This document shows, piece after piece, positions 43,295 through 52,735 of a stretch of 64,000 nucleotides of DNA. This DNA is from Chryseobacterium sp. Tr-659. Lineage in GTDB: Bacteria > Bacteroidota > Bacteroidia > Flavobacteriales > Weeksellaceae. Location: positions 1 to 64,000 of the forward strand of contig NZ_VWWP01000001.1 in assembly GCF_011752975.1 (NCBI RefSeq), read 5' to 3'. Below the pieces are notes generated by a model that made no database searches, was not told the DNA's origin, and saw only the letters and a program-made list of their open reading frames with translations. The position numbers and the translations under genes were made by a program. Within the stretch, counting starts at the first letter, position 1, and the number at the start of each line of letters is the position of its first letter.

Positions 43295-43951
43295 TTATTT
43301 TCCTCCTAAAATGTTTCCAAGAATACTTCCGAGTCCGCCGCCGCCTTGCTGCTGGTTTCCTCCGCCTAATACGCTTCCAAGGATATCATTCAACGGATTT
43401 CCTGATGATTGGGATTGTCCGCTACCTCCTAAAACACTTCCCAGAATGTCATTTAAAGGATTTGATTGCTGGGTCTGAGCCTGATTGGAGGCGTTTCCAA
43501 GAATTCCACCCAAAAGATCTTCCAAGCCACCTGCTCCTACATTATTCTGTTGTTTCTGCTGACCAATATATCCCATAATAACAGGAGCCAGCATTGCAAG
43601 GATAGGTCCGATTTTATCTATTGAAATTCCTGTATTCTGTGACAGTTGGTTCTCAACATCGCTTTTCTGTCCGCCAAAAATATGGCTAAGAATAGATCCG
43701 CCTTCAGCCTGTCTTGCTTCAATTTGTGAAGCGTCATTAAGGATACTTCCGTTATGATCTTTATCTAAAGCATTGTTTAATGCCTCTGCTTCATTAGCGT
43801 CCTGAGATTTATTTCTAAGATAAGAAATGATAAGAGGTGTAGCTACTGCCAACAGAGCAATTACCTGGTTTCTGTTAATCCCGAATTTATTCTCGGCTTG
43901 TTCAGCAACCTGGTTGCCCGTGTTCCCTGTAAGTAGGTCAATTAAGCTCAT
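43295..43951 (-). CDS. DUF937 (YidB-like) protein
   Basis: This 218-residue protein has the DUF937 pattern: a helical N-terminal domain around FGINRNQVIALLAVATPLIISYL (about residues 23-46). A second helix-rich repeat follows near residue 105 (TGISIDKIGPILAMLAPVIMGYI). The C-terminus is low-complexity, with repeated PLNDILGSVLGG units and Gly/Gln runs. No signal peptide. The function of DUF937 proteins is unknown. It is convergent with the bTHX gene. Confidence 0.85.
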   Translation of the reverse strand: MSLIDLLTGNTGNQVAEQAENKFGINRNQVIALLAVATPLIISYLRNKSQDANEAEALNNALDKDHNGSILNDASQIEARQAEGGSILSHIFGGQKSDVENQLSQNTGISIDKIGPILAMLAPVIMGYIGQQKQQNNVGAGGLEDLLGGILGNASNQAQTQQSNPLNDILGSVLGGSGQSQSSGNPLNDILGSVLGGGNQQQGGGGLGSILGNILGGK

Positions 43952-44060
43952 TTTTTGTGTTTGTTTAGTATTAAGTAACCCAAAGTTATCAAAAAATATG
44001 CCTCACAAAATATTTGCTTTTCATAATTATTGTTAAAGTTTCCGGGGCAGCTTCAAAACT

Positions 44061-44570
44061 TTAATTCTTAATAATCGGGACGTTTGAACATGCTTCTCCG
44101 AACATCAGAGATTTCACAATAGGTTTTAATTGCTCCACCAGTTCTATATAAGCGTTTTCAGGGATTTCTTTATCTGAACAGCCTTTTACCAGAACTCTTT
44201 TACCTCTCATTTCCTCAAAATCATAGGTCTGAATGGCGTTGTGCATTAAAATAACTTCGAGATCCTCACGATTCCCGAAAACTATTTTTTTTGCAACATC
44301 AGTAAGCTTTGCTGTCAATACAAAATAAGCCCAAAGCGGGATAATCGTATCTACAGAATTGTAGATGTATATATAGCTGTCTTTATAATCTTCTGCATTA
44401 ATAGCTTCTACCTTTTCACGGAAATCTTTTTCCTTCAGGATCATTTCCTGGAAGAGAAAATCTTTAAGGTCAATACCCTTTCTTTCCCCTTTGGGAAGTA
44501 AAGTGGCAAGGTCAAAATTGATAAGGCCGCTTTCCGCAACTTTATTCCGGATTTCAAATTCTTCTGACAT
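44061..44570 (-). CDS. DUF2480 family protein
   Basis: This 169-residue cytoplasmic protein is conserved in Bacteroidota as DUF2480. Recognisable blocks are GLINFDLATLLPKGERKGID (residues 15-34), the aromatic stretch DSYIYIYNSVDTIIPLWAYF (about 64-83) and the C-terminal FGEACSNVPIIK. It has no known activity. It is divergent from lpxB. The family assignment rests on these blocks, not on a search. Confidence 0.85.
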   Translation of the reverse strand: MSEEFEIRNKVAESGLINFDLATLLPKGERKGIDLKDFLFQEMILKEKDFREKVEAINAEDYKDSYIYIYNSVDTIIPLWAYFVLTAKLTDVAKKIVFGNREDLEVILMHNAIQTYDFEEMRGKRVLVKGCSDKEIPENAYIELVEQLKPIVKSLMFGEACSNVPIIKN

Positions 44571-44648
44571 TTTTTATCATTATCTTTGAACAAATTTACG
44601 AATTAAGATCATAAGTATTTTAATTTGTTCTCTATCCTTACTATAGAA

Positions 44649-45752
44649 ATGAAATATTATATTATTGCAGGAGAAGCTTCCGGAGATCTGCATGGAAGTA
44701 ACTTGATGAAAGCTTTGAAACAAAAAGATCCCCATGCAGAATTCAGATTTTGGGGTGGTGATCTGATGAAGGCTCAGGGAGGAACATTAGTGAAACATTA
44801 CCGTGATCTGGCTTTTATGGGATTTCTTGAAGTGGTTATGAATTTACGGACCATTTTGAATAATATTAAATTCTGTAAAGAAGACATTCAGAAAAATAAA
44901 CCGGATGTTTTGGTATTGGTAGATTATCCAGGCTTTAATCTGAGAATTGCAAAATTCGCCAAAGAGCTTGGAATCAAAGTTGTTTATTATATTTCGCCGC
45001 AACTTTGGGCATGGAAAGAAGGACGTGTAGAGATCATTAAAAAATATGTGGATGAAATGATGGTTATCCTTCCTTTTGAAGAAGATTTCTATAGAAAACA
45101 TGGGGTTCATTCTCATTTTGTAGGTCATCCTTTGCTGGATGCTATTTCGGATCTGCAGGAAATCAGCATTGAAAAGTTCAAATCGGAAAATGGGTTGAAT
45201 GAAAAAGAAATCATTGCATTGTTACCGGGCTCCAGAGAACAGGAGGTGGAAAAGATGCTTGAAATCATGCTTTCCGTGAGACCTCATTTTAAAAATTATC
45301 AGTTTGTAATTGCCGGTGCGCCAAGCCTTCCTAAAGAATTTTATCAAAAATATGTGGACGATAATGTTCACTTTGTATCCAATAAAACATATGATCTGCT
45401 GAGATATTCCAAAGCAGCACTGGTAACTTCCGGAACAGCTACTCTGGAGACTGCTTTACTGAATATTCCTGAAGTAGTATGTTATCGAGGAAGCAAAATT
45501 TCTTATGCTATTGCCAAAAGGCTGGTTAAAAATATCAATTATATCTCTCTTGTTAATCTGATTATGGATAGGGAAGTGGTGAAAGAGCTGATCCAGAATG
45601 ATCTGAATACAAAAAATCTTGTGGATGAGCTTAATAAAGTGCTACAAGGAGAAAAAAGACAGCAGGTTCTGAATGACTACCACCTTTTGAGAGAGAAGCT
45701 GGGTGGAAAAGGAGCCAGCGGACATGCTGCTGATGTGATCCTTGGCGTTTAA
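44649..45752 (+). CDS. lpxB: Lipid-A-disaccharide synthase
   Basis: LpxB joins UDP-2,3-diacylglucosamine and lipid X, the fifth dedicated step of lipid A synthesis. The ATG at 44649 gives the family start MKYYIIAGEASGDLHG, better than an upstream TTG frame. The GT-B fold is seen with the SGDLHG motif, PDVLVLVDYPGFNLR (about residues 86-100), the conserved VYYISPQLWAWKEGR and VGHPLLDA. The donor site follows (LLPGSREQEVEK). 367 residues is usual. Together with waaA (12.1 kb) it shows a complete lipid A/Kdo capacity spread across the chromosome. Confidence 0.96.
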   Translation: MKYYIIAGEASGDLHGSNLMKALKQKDPHAEFRFWGGDLMKAQGGTLVKHYRDLAFMGFLEVVMNLRTILNNIKFCKEDIQKNKPDVLVLVDYPGFNLRIAKFAKELGIKVVYYISPQLWAWKEGRVEIIKKYVDEMMVILPFEEDFYRKHGVHSHFVGHPLLDAISDLQEISIEKFKSENGLNEKEIIALLPGSREQEVEKMLEIMLSVRPHFKNYQFVIAGAPSLPKEFYQKYVDDNVHFVSNKTYDLLRYSKAALVTSGTATLETALLNIPEVVCYRGSKISYAIAKRLVKNINYISLVNLIMDREVVKELIQNDLNTKNLVDELNKVLQGEKRQQVLNDYHLLREKLGGKGASGHAADVILGV

Positions 45753-45793
45753 TTTTTTGAGTAGTATTTTTGAGAATTTAACTGATTTTGACC

Positions 45794-46882
45794 ATGACTT
45801 ATTTTAACCGTTTTCTTTTATTAATTGTAATTACATTATTCTTTTCAAAAAGCACTGCTCAGGAGAAATCAAAAGATAAAATCCAGATATTTTACTATGG
45901 CTGGTACGGAAATCCGGCTACAGACGGAGACTATCAACATTGGAACCATCAGATACTCCCGCATTGGAGCAATCCGAAATGGAATAATCTCGGCCATTAT
46001 AAAGGAGGTGATGATATCGGAGCCAATTTTTATCCGGCTTTGGGTAATTACAGTTCTAACGATCCGCATATCATTGAAAAGCATATGAAGATGATCAAAG
46101 AATCCGGAGTAGGCGTTGTGGTAGTCAGTTGGCTGGGAAAAGATTCTTTCACGGATAAAAGTTTAGGCAGATATCTGGATATTGCCGATCGTTTTGATTT
46201 AAAAATTGCTTTTCACATAGAACCTTTCTATACAAACACCTCAGAATTTAAGGACCAGATTTCTTACCTTATCAAAACCTATTCTTCCCACCACGCTTTC
46301 TATAAAAAAGAAGGGAAACCGTTATTATATGTTTATGATAGCTATAAAATTCCTAAAGAAGAATGGGCAAAATTACTGTCGGGAAAAGGAGAGGAAACAA
46401 TCAGAAATACAGATATTGATGCATTTTACATAGGATTATGGGTGGAGAAAAATGACGCAGCTTTTTTTGATACAGCAGGGTTTGATGGCTTCTATACCTA
46501 TTTTGCCAGTGAAGGCTTTGTTTATGGAAGCACAGTTTCTAACTGGAATTTCCTTTCCGGCTATGCAAAAGATCATCATCTTATTTTTATTCCTTGTGTT
46601 GGGCCTGGTTATTCAGATACAAGAATACGACCTTGGAATGAAGCGAATTTCAAAAGCCGTGATAACGGTAAATACTATGAAAATATGTTTGATGCTGCAA
46701 TAAAGGTAAATCCGGATTTCATTGGAATCACTTCATTTAATGAATGGCATGAAGGAACACAGATAGAACCTGCCGTTCCCAAAAAAGTGGGAAGTTTTAA
46801 ATATGAAGATTACGGGAAGGATCCATGGCTTTATATCAAGGAAACTAAACGATTGACGGAAAAATTTCTGAAAAAGAGATAA
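45794..46882 (+). CDS. Glycoside hydrolase family 99-like protein (endo-alpha-mannosidase type)
   Basis: GH99 enzymes cleave internal alpha-1,2-mannosidic links (endo-alpha-1,2-mannosidase/mannanase). The 362-residue protein has a signal peptide (ending KSTAQ) and one catalytic barrel. It shows FYYGWYGNPATDGDYQHWNH near the start, then DDIGANFYPALGNYSSNDP and the key motif SFNEWHEGTQIEPA. There the two acidic residues of the GH99 site are E317 and E320. These stretches are strikingly like those in animal MANEA. The ATG at 45794 is preferred over a TTG six bases earlier. It follows lpxB but is probably a separate unit. Yeast mannan or host N-glycans are possible substrates. Confidence 0.92.
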   Translation: MTYFNRFLLLIVITLFFSKSTAQEKSKDKIQIFYYGWYGNPATDGDYQHWNHQILPHWSNPKWNNLGHYKGGDDIGANFYPALGNYSSNDPHIIEKHMKMIKESGVGVVVVSWLGKDSFTDKSLGRYLDIADRFDLKIAFHIEPFYTNTSEFKDQISYLIKTYSSHHAFYKKEGKPLLYVYDSYKIPKEEWAKLLSGKGEETIRNTDIDAFYIGLWVEKNDAAFFDTAGFDGFYTYFASEGFVYGSTVSNWNFLSGYAKDHHLIFIPCVGPGYSDTRIRPWNEANFKSRDNGKYYENMFDAAIKVNPDFIGITSFNEWHEGTQIEPAVPKKVGSFKYEDYGKDPWLYIKETKRLTEKFLKKR

Positions 46883-47023
46883 CATACATTCGAAGTTAAT
46901 TTTCATAGCAAAAAATCAAGCGTTACCTTGATGGTTTTCAAAATATAAAAGACAATTATTTAGTAATTTCAGAGATCATAAGCAAGAGGTTATTTCTCTA
47001 TTTTGGAGAGGTAAATAATTGAA

Positions 47024-48796
47024 TTGCACAAACAACCCTTACTTATTCTGGTCATCTGCTTCATTCTTGGAATTATTTTTCAAGACTTACTAGTGTTGAG
47101 AAGAGCTTTTGTATATTCTATAACTGGAATTAGTATAGGCGTTTTAACACTCTTATTTTTCCATTCCTATTTTCTGCACAAAACCAGAGCTTTTTTACTA
47201 GGGGTTTTGTTTTTTGGAACAGGAATTATCCTTCATTATTATAATACTTTTTCATCGGAGGTTCCTTCATTTTCAGGGAAGAAAGGGGTTGTTACTTTTA
47301 AAATATCTCGAAAATTAAATTCGAGCGAAAAGTATAGAAAATATGAAGTGACAGCCCAAACTGGAAAACAGGGTTTCAATTCTGTTTTTTATATTCCTAA
47401 AAGTGCTGCTGAATTAGATTTTATTCATTACTACAGAGCAGAAGCTTATATAACGAGACCTAAGCCTCCTTCCTATGATTTTCAGTTTAATTATGCTCAG
47501 TATCTGAAGAGAAGAGGCATAGATTGTCAGATTTTCTTTTTAAAAGAGATTTCATCCATAGAAAGAACGGATTTGTCCCTTTCGGAAAAGATAGATCAAT
47601 ACAGATTTAATGTTTTGAAAAGCATTGATAAAACCGAAATGTCAACCCGTACCAAAGAATTTTTGAAAGGTATTATTCTGGCTGACCGTACAGAAATTGA
47701 GACTGATACCCTTGATGATTTCAATAGATCCGGGCTGATACATTTTCTTGCGATTTCCGGAACCCATATTGTAGTCATTTTTGGAATGTTTTACTTTGTG
47801 CTGATTCGTTTTGCTCCATTAAAGTTCAGGAAATACGCTGTTGTTTTAAGCTTATGTTTTATCTGGCTGTTTGCCATATTTATCGGATTTGGAAATTCCG
47901 TGCTGAGGTCATGTATTATGCTGACGGTGTATTTTATTTTCATATTACTGCAAAGGAAGCCGGACCTTCTTCATTCACTAGCATTATCAGCATTTATTAT
48001 TTTGATTATAGATACCCGGCAGATTTTTGATGTTGGATTCCAGCTTAGCTTTTTAGCTGTTTTGGGTATTTTCTGGCTGAATCAGCCTCTTCTGAAATAC
48101 TTCCCGAAGCAGGATCATTACTTCAAAAAGCTTATATTTAATACCATTACGATTTCTTTATCTGCTCAGCTTGCAACACTTCCTCTGGTGCTGTATTATT
48201 TTCACCAGTTTTCTTTCATATCCCTGATTGCCAATTTTGTAGTGGTTCCTTTTTCTGAAATCATTATCGTTTTTTCGTTTTTAATGACAGCTTTTATTGC
48301 TTTCCATATTGATTTTGAATTGATGAATGTGATATATGACTTTATGATTCAAATCTTGCTAAGGATGATCCATTGGTTTGCTGAAATCGATGTGTTGTTT
48401 TTTGATCATATTCCTATGAATAAGATTGAAGTATTGTCTGCATTTTTAATCATTTATCTGCTGAGACCCGTTATTTTAAAATCTGATTTTAGAAATTCAC
48501 TGAGAGTGATGATGGGAGTTTTAGCATTTTTGATCCTAAGAACCGGCTACACTATTTTTGAAAATCACAAAGGAGAAGTACTGGTTCAATCTTTCGGTCG
48601 GGATACAATACTTTCAGTAAAAGACGGGAACAGAGTTTGTTTCTGGATTTCGGATAAACAGGACCAGAAGAAGATTTTACACTACATTGTCAAGCCCTAT
48701 TGTTCTTCCAGAAGAGTAGCATATTTTGAGATAAAAACCCTGCCTTCTTCTGTTGAAAAAGTAGTTTTCAGAGATAAGATTTATGATCTGAAATGA
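47024..48796 (+). CDS. ComEC/Rec2-like membrane channel without recognisable nuclease domain
   Basis: ComEC forms the inner-membrane DNA import channel of natural transformation. This 590-residue protein has an N-terminal helix pair, then an OB-like domain (about residues 85-170, VTFKISRKLNSSEK). The competence domain follows (FNRSGLIHFLAISGTHIVVIFG, about 225-246), with several more helices to about residue 495. The metallo-beta-lactamase-like C-terminal domain of classic ComEC is absent or reduced to a short tail. The start appears to be TTG at 47024, preceded by a strong GGAGAGG site; an in-frame stop lies 12 bases upstream and no early ATG is available. Confidence 0.88.
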   Translation: MHKQPLLILVICFILGIIFQDLLVLRRAFVYSITGISIGVLTLLFFHSYFLHKTRAFLLGVLFFGTGIILHYYNTFSSEVPSFSGKKGVVTFKISRKLNSSEKYRKYEVTAQTGKQGFNSVFYIPKSAAELDFIHYYRAEAYITRPKPPSYDFQFNYAQYLKRRGIDCQIFFLKEISSIERTDLSLSEKIDQYRFNVLKSIDKTEMSTRTKEFLKGIILADRTEIETDTLDDFNRSGLIHFLAISGTHIVVIFGMFYFVLIRFAPLKFRKYAVVLSLCFIWLFAIFIGFGNSVLRSCIMLTVYFIFILLQRKPDLLHSLALSAFIILIIDTRQIFDVGFQLSFLAVLGIFWLNQPLLKYFPKQDHYFKKLIFNTITISLSAQLATLPLVLYYFHQFSFISLIANFVVVPFSEIIIVFSFLMTAFIAFHIDFELMNVIYDFMIQILLRMIHWFAEIDVLFFDHIPMNKIEVLSAFLIIYLLRPVILKSDFRNSLRVMMGVLAFLILRTGYTIFENHKGEVLVQSFGRDTILSVKDGNRVCFWISDKQDQKKILHYIVKPYCSSRRVAYFEIKTLPSSVEKVVFRDKIYDLK

Positions 48797-48910
48797 TGGT
48801 TTTTAATTTAGCTCTTTTCCTGCATTTATAATGGGTAGAATTCTTATTTAGAAAGATTACAAACTGTCTAATTGTGAGATTTCTCACTTTTCGATATTGT
48901 TAAACTTTCT

Positions 48911-48918
48911 TAATTTTG
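48911..48918 (+). promoter_or_regulatory. Promoter -7 element of the sdh operon
   Basis: TAATTTTG matches TAnnTTTG, 23 bases before the ATG at 48942. No TTG at the ideal -33 spacing. Confidence 0.5.
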
Positions 48919-48941
48919 TGGAAATTCAAATTTAAACTTAT

Positions 48942-49604
48942 ATGGCAGGTTTAACGAGTTCTACGATAGGTAGAAAATACGCTATGGCATTATCAGCTAT
49001 GTTTTTGCTGATTTTTCTTATACTGCATTTGACAACCAATTTGTTATCAGTCCTGAATAAAGATGCATTCAATACCGCATCCGACTTCATGGGCTATAAT
49101 CCTTTTGTGCAGTTCTTAATGCAGCCTATTCTTGGTTTTGCAGTAATTTTCCATTTCGTTATGGGATTTGTATTGGAGATCAAGAATAATAAAGCGCGTC
49201 CGGTAAAGTATGAATCAAACAACGCATCAGTGAATTCTTCATGGATGTCCAGAAATATGATTATTTCCGGAGCTGTTGTTTTGGCTTTCTTGGCGCTGCA
49301 CTTATATGATTTCTGGTTACACGAAATGAATTACAAGTATGTAGAAGGATTAACTCCTGATGCTGAACGTTTCTGGCCTGAACTTCATGAGAAGTTTGCT
49401 GATCTTTGGAGAGTAGCTTTGTATGTGATTTCTTTTGTTTTATTAGGATTACACTTAGCTCACGGATTCCAGTCTTCGTTCCAGTCTATCGGAGCAAGAC
49501 ATCCAAAATATACGCCGGTGATTAAAGCTTTCGGGAAATGGTATTCAATCCTTATCCCTGCAGGATTCATCATCGTAGCAGTTTACCATTTTATAACTCA
49601 ATAA
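48942..49604 (+). CDS. sdhC: Succinate dehydrogenase cytochrome b subunit
   Basis: This 220-residue membrane subunit anchors SdhA and SdhB and binds heme b and menaquinone. Five transmembrane helices are visible (about residues 15-38, 60-80, 105-125, 155-180, 195-215). Histidines suited to heme ligation sit in FLILHLTTN, FAVIFHFVMGF, LALHLYDFWLH and GLHLAHGF. This is the five-helix, single-subunit type B (diheme) architecture of Bacteroidota. It leads an operon with sdhA and sdhB at 15 and 24 bases spacing. Confidence 0.95.
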   Translation: MAGLTSSTIGRKYAMALSAMFLLIFLILHLTTNLLSVLNKDAFNTASDFMGYNPFVQFLMQPILGFAVIFHFVMGFVLEIKNNKARPVKYESNNASVNSSWMSRNMIISGAVVLAFLALHLYDFWLHEMNYKYVEGLTPDAERFWPELHEKFADLWRVALYVISFVLLGLHLAHGFQSSFQSIGARHPKYTPVIKAFGKWYSILIPAGFIIVAVYHFITQ

Positions 49605-49619
49605 TATCAATATACTAGT

Positions 49620-51632
49620 ATGAGTAAATTAGATTCAAGAATTCCAGCGGGTCCTCTTAAAGACAAGTGGAAAAATCATAAAGACCATATGAACCTTGTT
49701 GCACCAAACAACAGAGATAAGATTGATATTATTGTTGTAGGTACAGGTTTGGCAGGTGGTTCTGCAGCAGCTACATTAGCTGAGCAGGGATACAACGTTA
49801 AAGCATTCTGCTATCAGGATTCTCCAAGAAGAGCGCACTCTATTGCAGCTCAGGGAGGGATCAATGCAGCGAAGAACTATCAGGGAGATGGAGACTCTAC
49901 ATACAGATTATTCTATGATACCATCAAAGGTGGTGACTATAGAGCAAGAGAAGCCAACGTATACAGATTAGCTGAAGTTTCTGCAAATATTATTGACCAA
50001 TGTGTTTCTCAAGGAGTTCCTTTCGGGAGAGATTACGGCGGCCAGCTAGATAACCGTTCATTTGGTGGGGTTCAGGTAAAAAGAACTTTCTATGCAAAAG
50101 GGCAAACCGGACAACAGCTATTATTAGGTGCTTATTCTGCAATGAGCCGTCAGATCGGTAAAGGTAGAATCAAGATGTACAACCGTCATGAAATGATGGA
50201 TCTTGTAATTGTTGATGGAAAAGCAAGAGGAATTATCGCAAGAAACCTGGTAACAGGTGAAATAGAAAGACATTCTGCTCACGCAGTAGTAATCGCTTCA
50301 GGTGGTTACGGAAACGTATATTTCCTTTCTACAAACGCGATGGGATCCAACGTTTCTGCAGCATGGAAAATTCACAAGAAAGGAGCTTACTTCGCAAACC
50401 CTTGCTATGTACAGATTCACCCTACTTGTATTCCTGTTCACGGAACTCAGCAGTCTAAATTAACTTTGATGTCTGAATCATTAAGAAACTCCGGAAGAAT
50501 CTGGGTTCCTAAAAAGATTGAAGATTCGGTAGCCATCAGAGAAGGTAAATTAAGACCTGAAAATATTAAAGAAGAAGATAGAGATTATTATTTAGAAAGA
50601 AGATATCCTGCATTTGGTAACCTTGTACCTAGAGACGTTGCTTCAAGAGCAGCTAAGGAAAGATGTGATGCCGGATTCGGAATTGAAAATAATGATACTC
50701 AGGAAGGTGTTTACCTTGATTTCTCTACGGAGATCATTAAAAAAGGTAAAGAATCCGCTATCGAAAAACATATTCATAATCCTACAGATCAGCAGATCTA
50801 CGATCTTGGTAAGAAGTGGGTTGAGGAGAAATACGGAAACTTATTCGTAATGTATGAAAAAATTACGGCTGATGATCCTTATAAAACTCCAATGAAGATT
50901 TATCCTGCAGTTCACTACACAATGGGAGGTGTTTGGGTTGATTATAACCTTCAGTCTACTATCCCTGGATGTTTCGTAATTGGTGAAGCGAACTTCTCTG
51001 ATCACGGTGCAAACAGATTGGGAGCTTCTGCATTGATGCAAGGTCTTGCAGACGGATACTTTGTACTTCCTTATACAATTGCAGATTATCTTTCTGCAGA
51101 TATCAGAACAGGAGCTATTCCTACCAATTCCGGTGCATTTGACGATGCTGAAAAAGGAATTAAAGAAAAAATTGATTTCTTCTTAAATAATAAAGGAACT
51201 CATTCTGTAGACCATTTCCACAAGCAATTAGGAAACATCATGTGGAATAAAGTAGGAATGGGAAGAACTCCTGAAGGATTAAGAGAAGCAATCAAAGAAA
51301 TTGAAGAAGTAAGAAACGATTTCTGGAAAAATGTAAAAGTACCGGGTGAAGGTGAAGGAATGAACACTGAGCTTGAAAAAGCATTCAGAGTAGCAGACTT
51401 CCTTGAACTAGGACAATTAATGGCTATCGATGCACTGCACAGAAACGAATCTTGTGGTGGGCATTTCCGTGAAGACCATTCAACTCCGGATGGAGAAGCG
51501 GAAAGAGACGACGTACACTACAAATACGTCGGAGCTTGGGAATATCAGGGAGAAAATATCAATACGGAAGTATTGCATAAAGAAGAACTGATATATGACA
51601 ACATCGAGGTTAAAACTAGAAGTTATAAATAA
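49620..51632 (+). CDS. sdhA: Succinate dehydrogenase/fumarate reductase flavoprotein subunit
   Basis: Catalytic subunit with covalently bound FAD that oxidises succinate to fumarate (and can work in reverse in related enzymes). The 670-residue protein has the FAD-binding Rossmann motif [20 protein letters not shown] (about residues 40-59). The FAD-attachment histidine lies in [24 protein letters not shown] and the catalytic region near [16 protein letters not shown] are also present. Similarity to the Bacteroidota/epsilonproteobacterial type B group fits the single large cytochrome b subunit encoded upstream. Confidence 0.97.
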   Translation: MSKLDSRIPAGPLKDKWKNHKDHMNLVAPNNRDKIDIIVVGTGLAGGSAAATLAEQGYNVKAFCYQDSPRRAHSIAAQGGINAAKNYQGDGDSTYRLFYDTIKGGDYRAREANVYRLAEVSANIIDQCVSQGVPFGRDYGGQLDNRSFGGVQVKRTFYAKGQTGQQLLLGAYSAMSRQIGKGRIKMYNRHEMMDLVIVDGKARGIIARNLVTGEIERHSAHAVVIASGGYGNVYFLSTNAMGSNVSAAWKIHKKGAYFANPCYVQIHPTCIPVHGTQQSKLTLMSESLRNSGRIWVPKKIEDSVAIREGKLRPENIKEEDRDYYLERRYPAFGNLVPRDVASRAAKERCDAGFGIENNDTQEGVYLDFSTEIIKKGKESAIEKHIHNPTDQQIYDLGKKWVEEKYGNLFVMYEKITADDPYKTPMKIYPAVHYTMGGVWVDYNLQSTIPGCFVIGEANFSDHGANRLGASALMQGLADGYFVLPYTIADYLSADIRTGAIPTNSGAFDDAEKGIKEKIDFFLNNKGTHSVDHFHKQLGNIMWNKVGMGRTPEGLREAIKEIEEVRNDFWKNVKVPGEGEGMNTELEKAFRVADFLELGQLMAIDALHRNESCGGHFREDHSTPDGEAERDDVHYKYVGAWEYQGENINTEVLHKEELIYDNIEVKTRSYK

Positions 51633-51656
51633 TCTCCAACCTATAAATATAACATT

Positions 51657-52424
51657 ATGAGTGCAAAAAAAGGCTTACATCTTACGCTGAAAATTTGGAG
51701 ACAAAAAAATAGTAAAACTAAAGGTCAGTTCGAGACCTATAAAATATCAGATGTATCTACAGACTCTTCGTTTTTGGAGATGTTGGATATTCTGAACGAA
51801 AATTTAATTAACGAAGGTAAAGAACCCATCGCTTTTGATCACGACTGTCGTGAAGGAATCTGCGGAATGTGTTCTCTTTACATCAATGGTAGAGCTCACG
51901 GACCAGATACAGGGATTACAACTTGTCAGCTTCACATGAGAATGTTCAAAGATGGAGAGACTATCGTTATTGAACCTTGGAGAAGTGCTGCTTTCCCTGT
52001 TATCAAAGACTTAATGGTAGACAGAAGTGCGTTCGACAGAGTAATGGCAGCAGGAGGTTTCATTTCTGTGAATACTTCTGGTAATACGTTGGATGCTAAC
52101 GCAATTCCGGTTCCAAAAGAAGATGCAGACAGAGCAATGGATGCAGCTGCTTGTATCGGATGTGGAGCTTGTGTGGCAACATGTAAAAACGGATCTGCAA
52201 TGCTGTTCGTGGGAGCTAAAGTTTCTCAGTATGCATTACTTCCTCAAGGTAGAGTAGAAGCCAAGAGAAGAGTTCTGAACATGGTGAAAGCTATGGATGA
52301 AGAAGGATTCGGAAACTGTTCAAATACCGGTGCTTGTGAAGTAGAATGTCCAAAAGGAATTTCTCTTGAAAACATCGCAAGAATGAACAGAGAATATATG
52401 GCTGCTCTTGTAGATCAAGGATAG
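51657..52424 (+). CDS. sdhB: Succinate dehydrogenase iron-sulfur subunit
   Basis: Passes electrons from FAD to the membrane subunit via three clusters. The 255-residue protein has the [2Fe-2S] motif CREGICGMC with a later cysteine (TTC), the [4Fe-4S] motif [11 protein letters not shown] and the [3Fe-4S] region [15 protein letters not shown]. All cluster ligands are present. It closes the sdhCAB operon and is followed at once by a strong terminator. The complex links the TCA cycle to the respiratory chain. Confidence 0.97.
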   Translation: MSAKKGLHLTLKIWRQKNSKTKGQFETYKISDVSTDSSFLEMLDILNENLINEGKEPIAFDHDCREGICGMCSLYINGRAHGPDTGITTCQLHMRMFKDGETIVIEPWRSAAFPVIKDLMVDRSAFDRVMAAGGFISVNTSGNTLDANAIPVPKEDADRAMDAAACIGCGACVATCKNGSAMLFVGAKVSQYALLPQGRVEAKRRVLNMVKAMDEEGFGNCSNTGACEVECPKGISLENIARMNREYMAALVDQG

Positions 52425-52442
52425 AATTGATTCAAATACATA

Positions 52443-52477
52443 AAAAATCACCTTCAAAGCTGAAGGTGATTTTTTTA
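52443..52477 (+). terminator. Terminator of the sdhCAB operon
   Basis: ATCACCTTCA pairs perfectly with TGAAGGTGAT around AAGC, followed by a run of seven T residues. Confidence 0.88.
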
Positions 52478-52708
52478 TATATACCACTTAGCTGTTAAAG
52501 TTTGTTAACTTATTGAATAATTTTAGGTATTCTTTACTTAATAAGTATATATTTGGAGGGCAGTTGAATTGGTTTTTGAAAAACATTTTCATCTGCTTTT
52601 TACCAGGGAAAAATGGGTGTAGAAAGTAATCGGGATACCCCTTTTAAACGGTAATGATAAATTTTTTAAAAAAAATAATTAGTGTGAATTAACAAGCCCT
52701 AAAAAGCG

Positions 52709-52716
52709 TATTTTTG
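52709..52716 (+). promoter_or_regulatory. Promoter -7 element for the thioredoxin-fold lipoprotein
   Basis: TATTTTTG, 19 bases before the ATG at 52736. The 231-base stretch before it shows nothing else of note. Confidence 0.45.
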
Positions 52717-52735
52717 TGTAATATTAAAAATTGAA

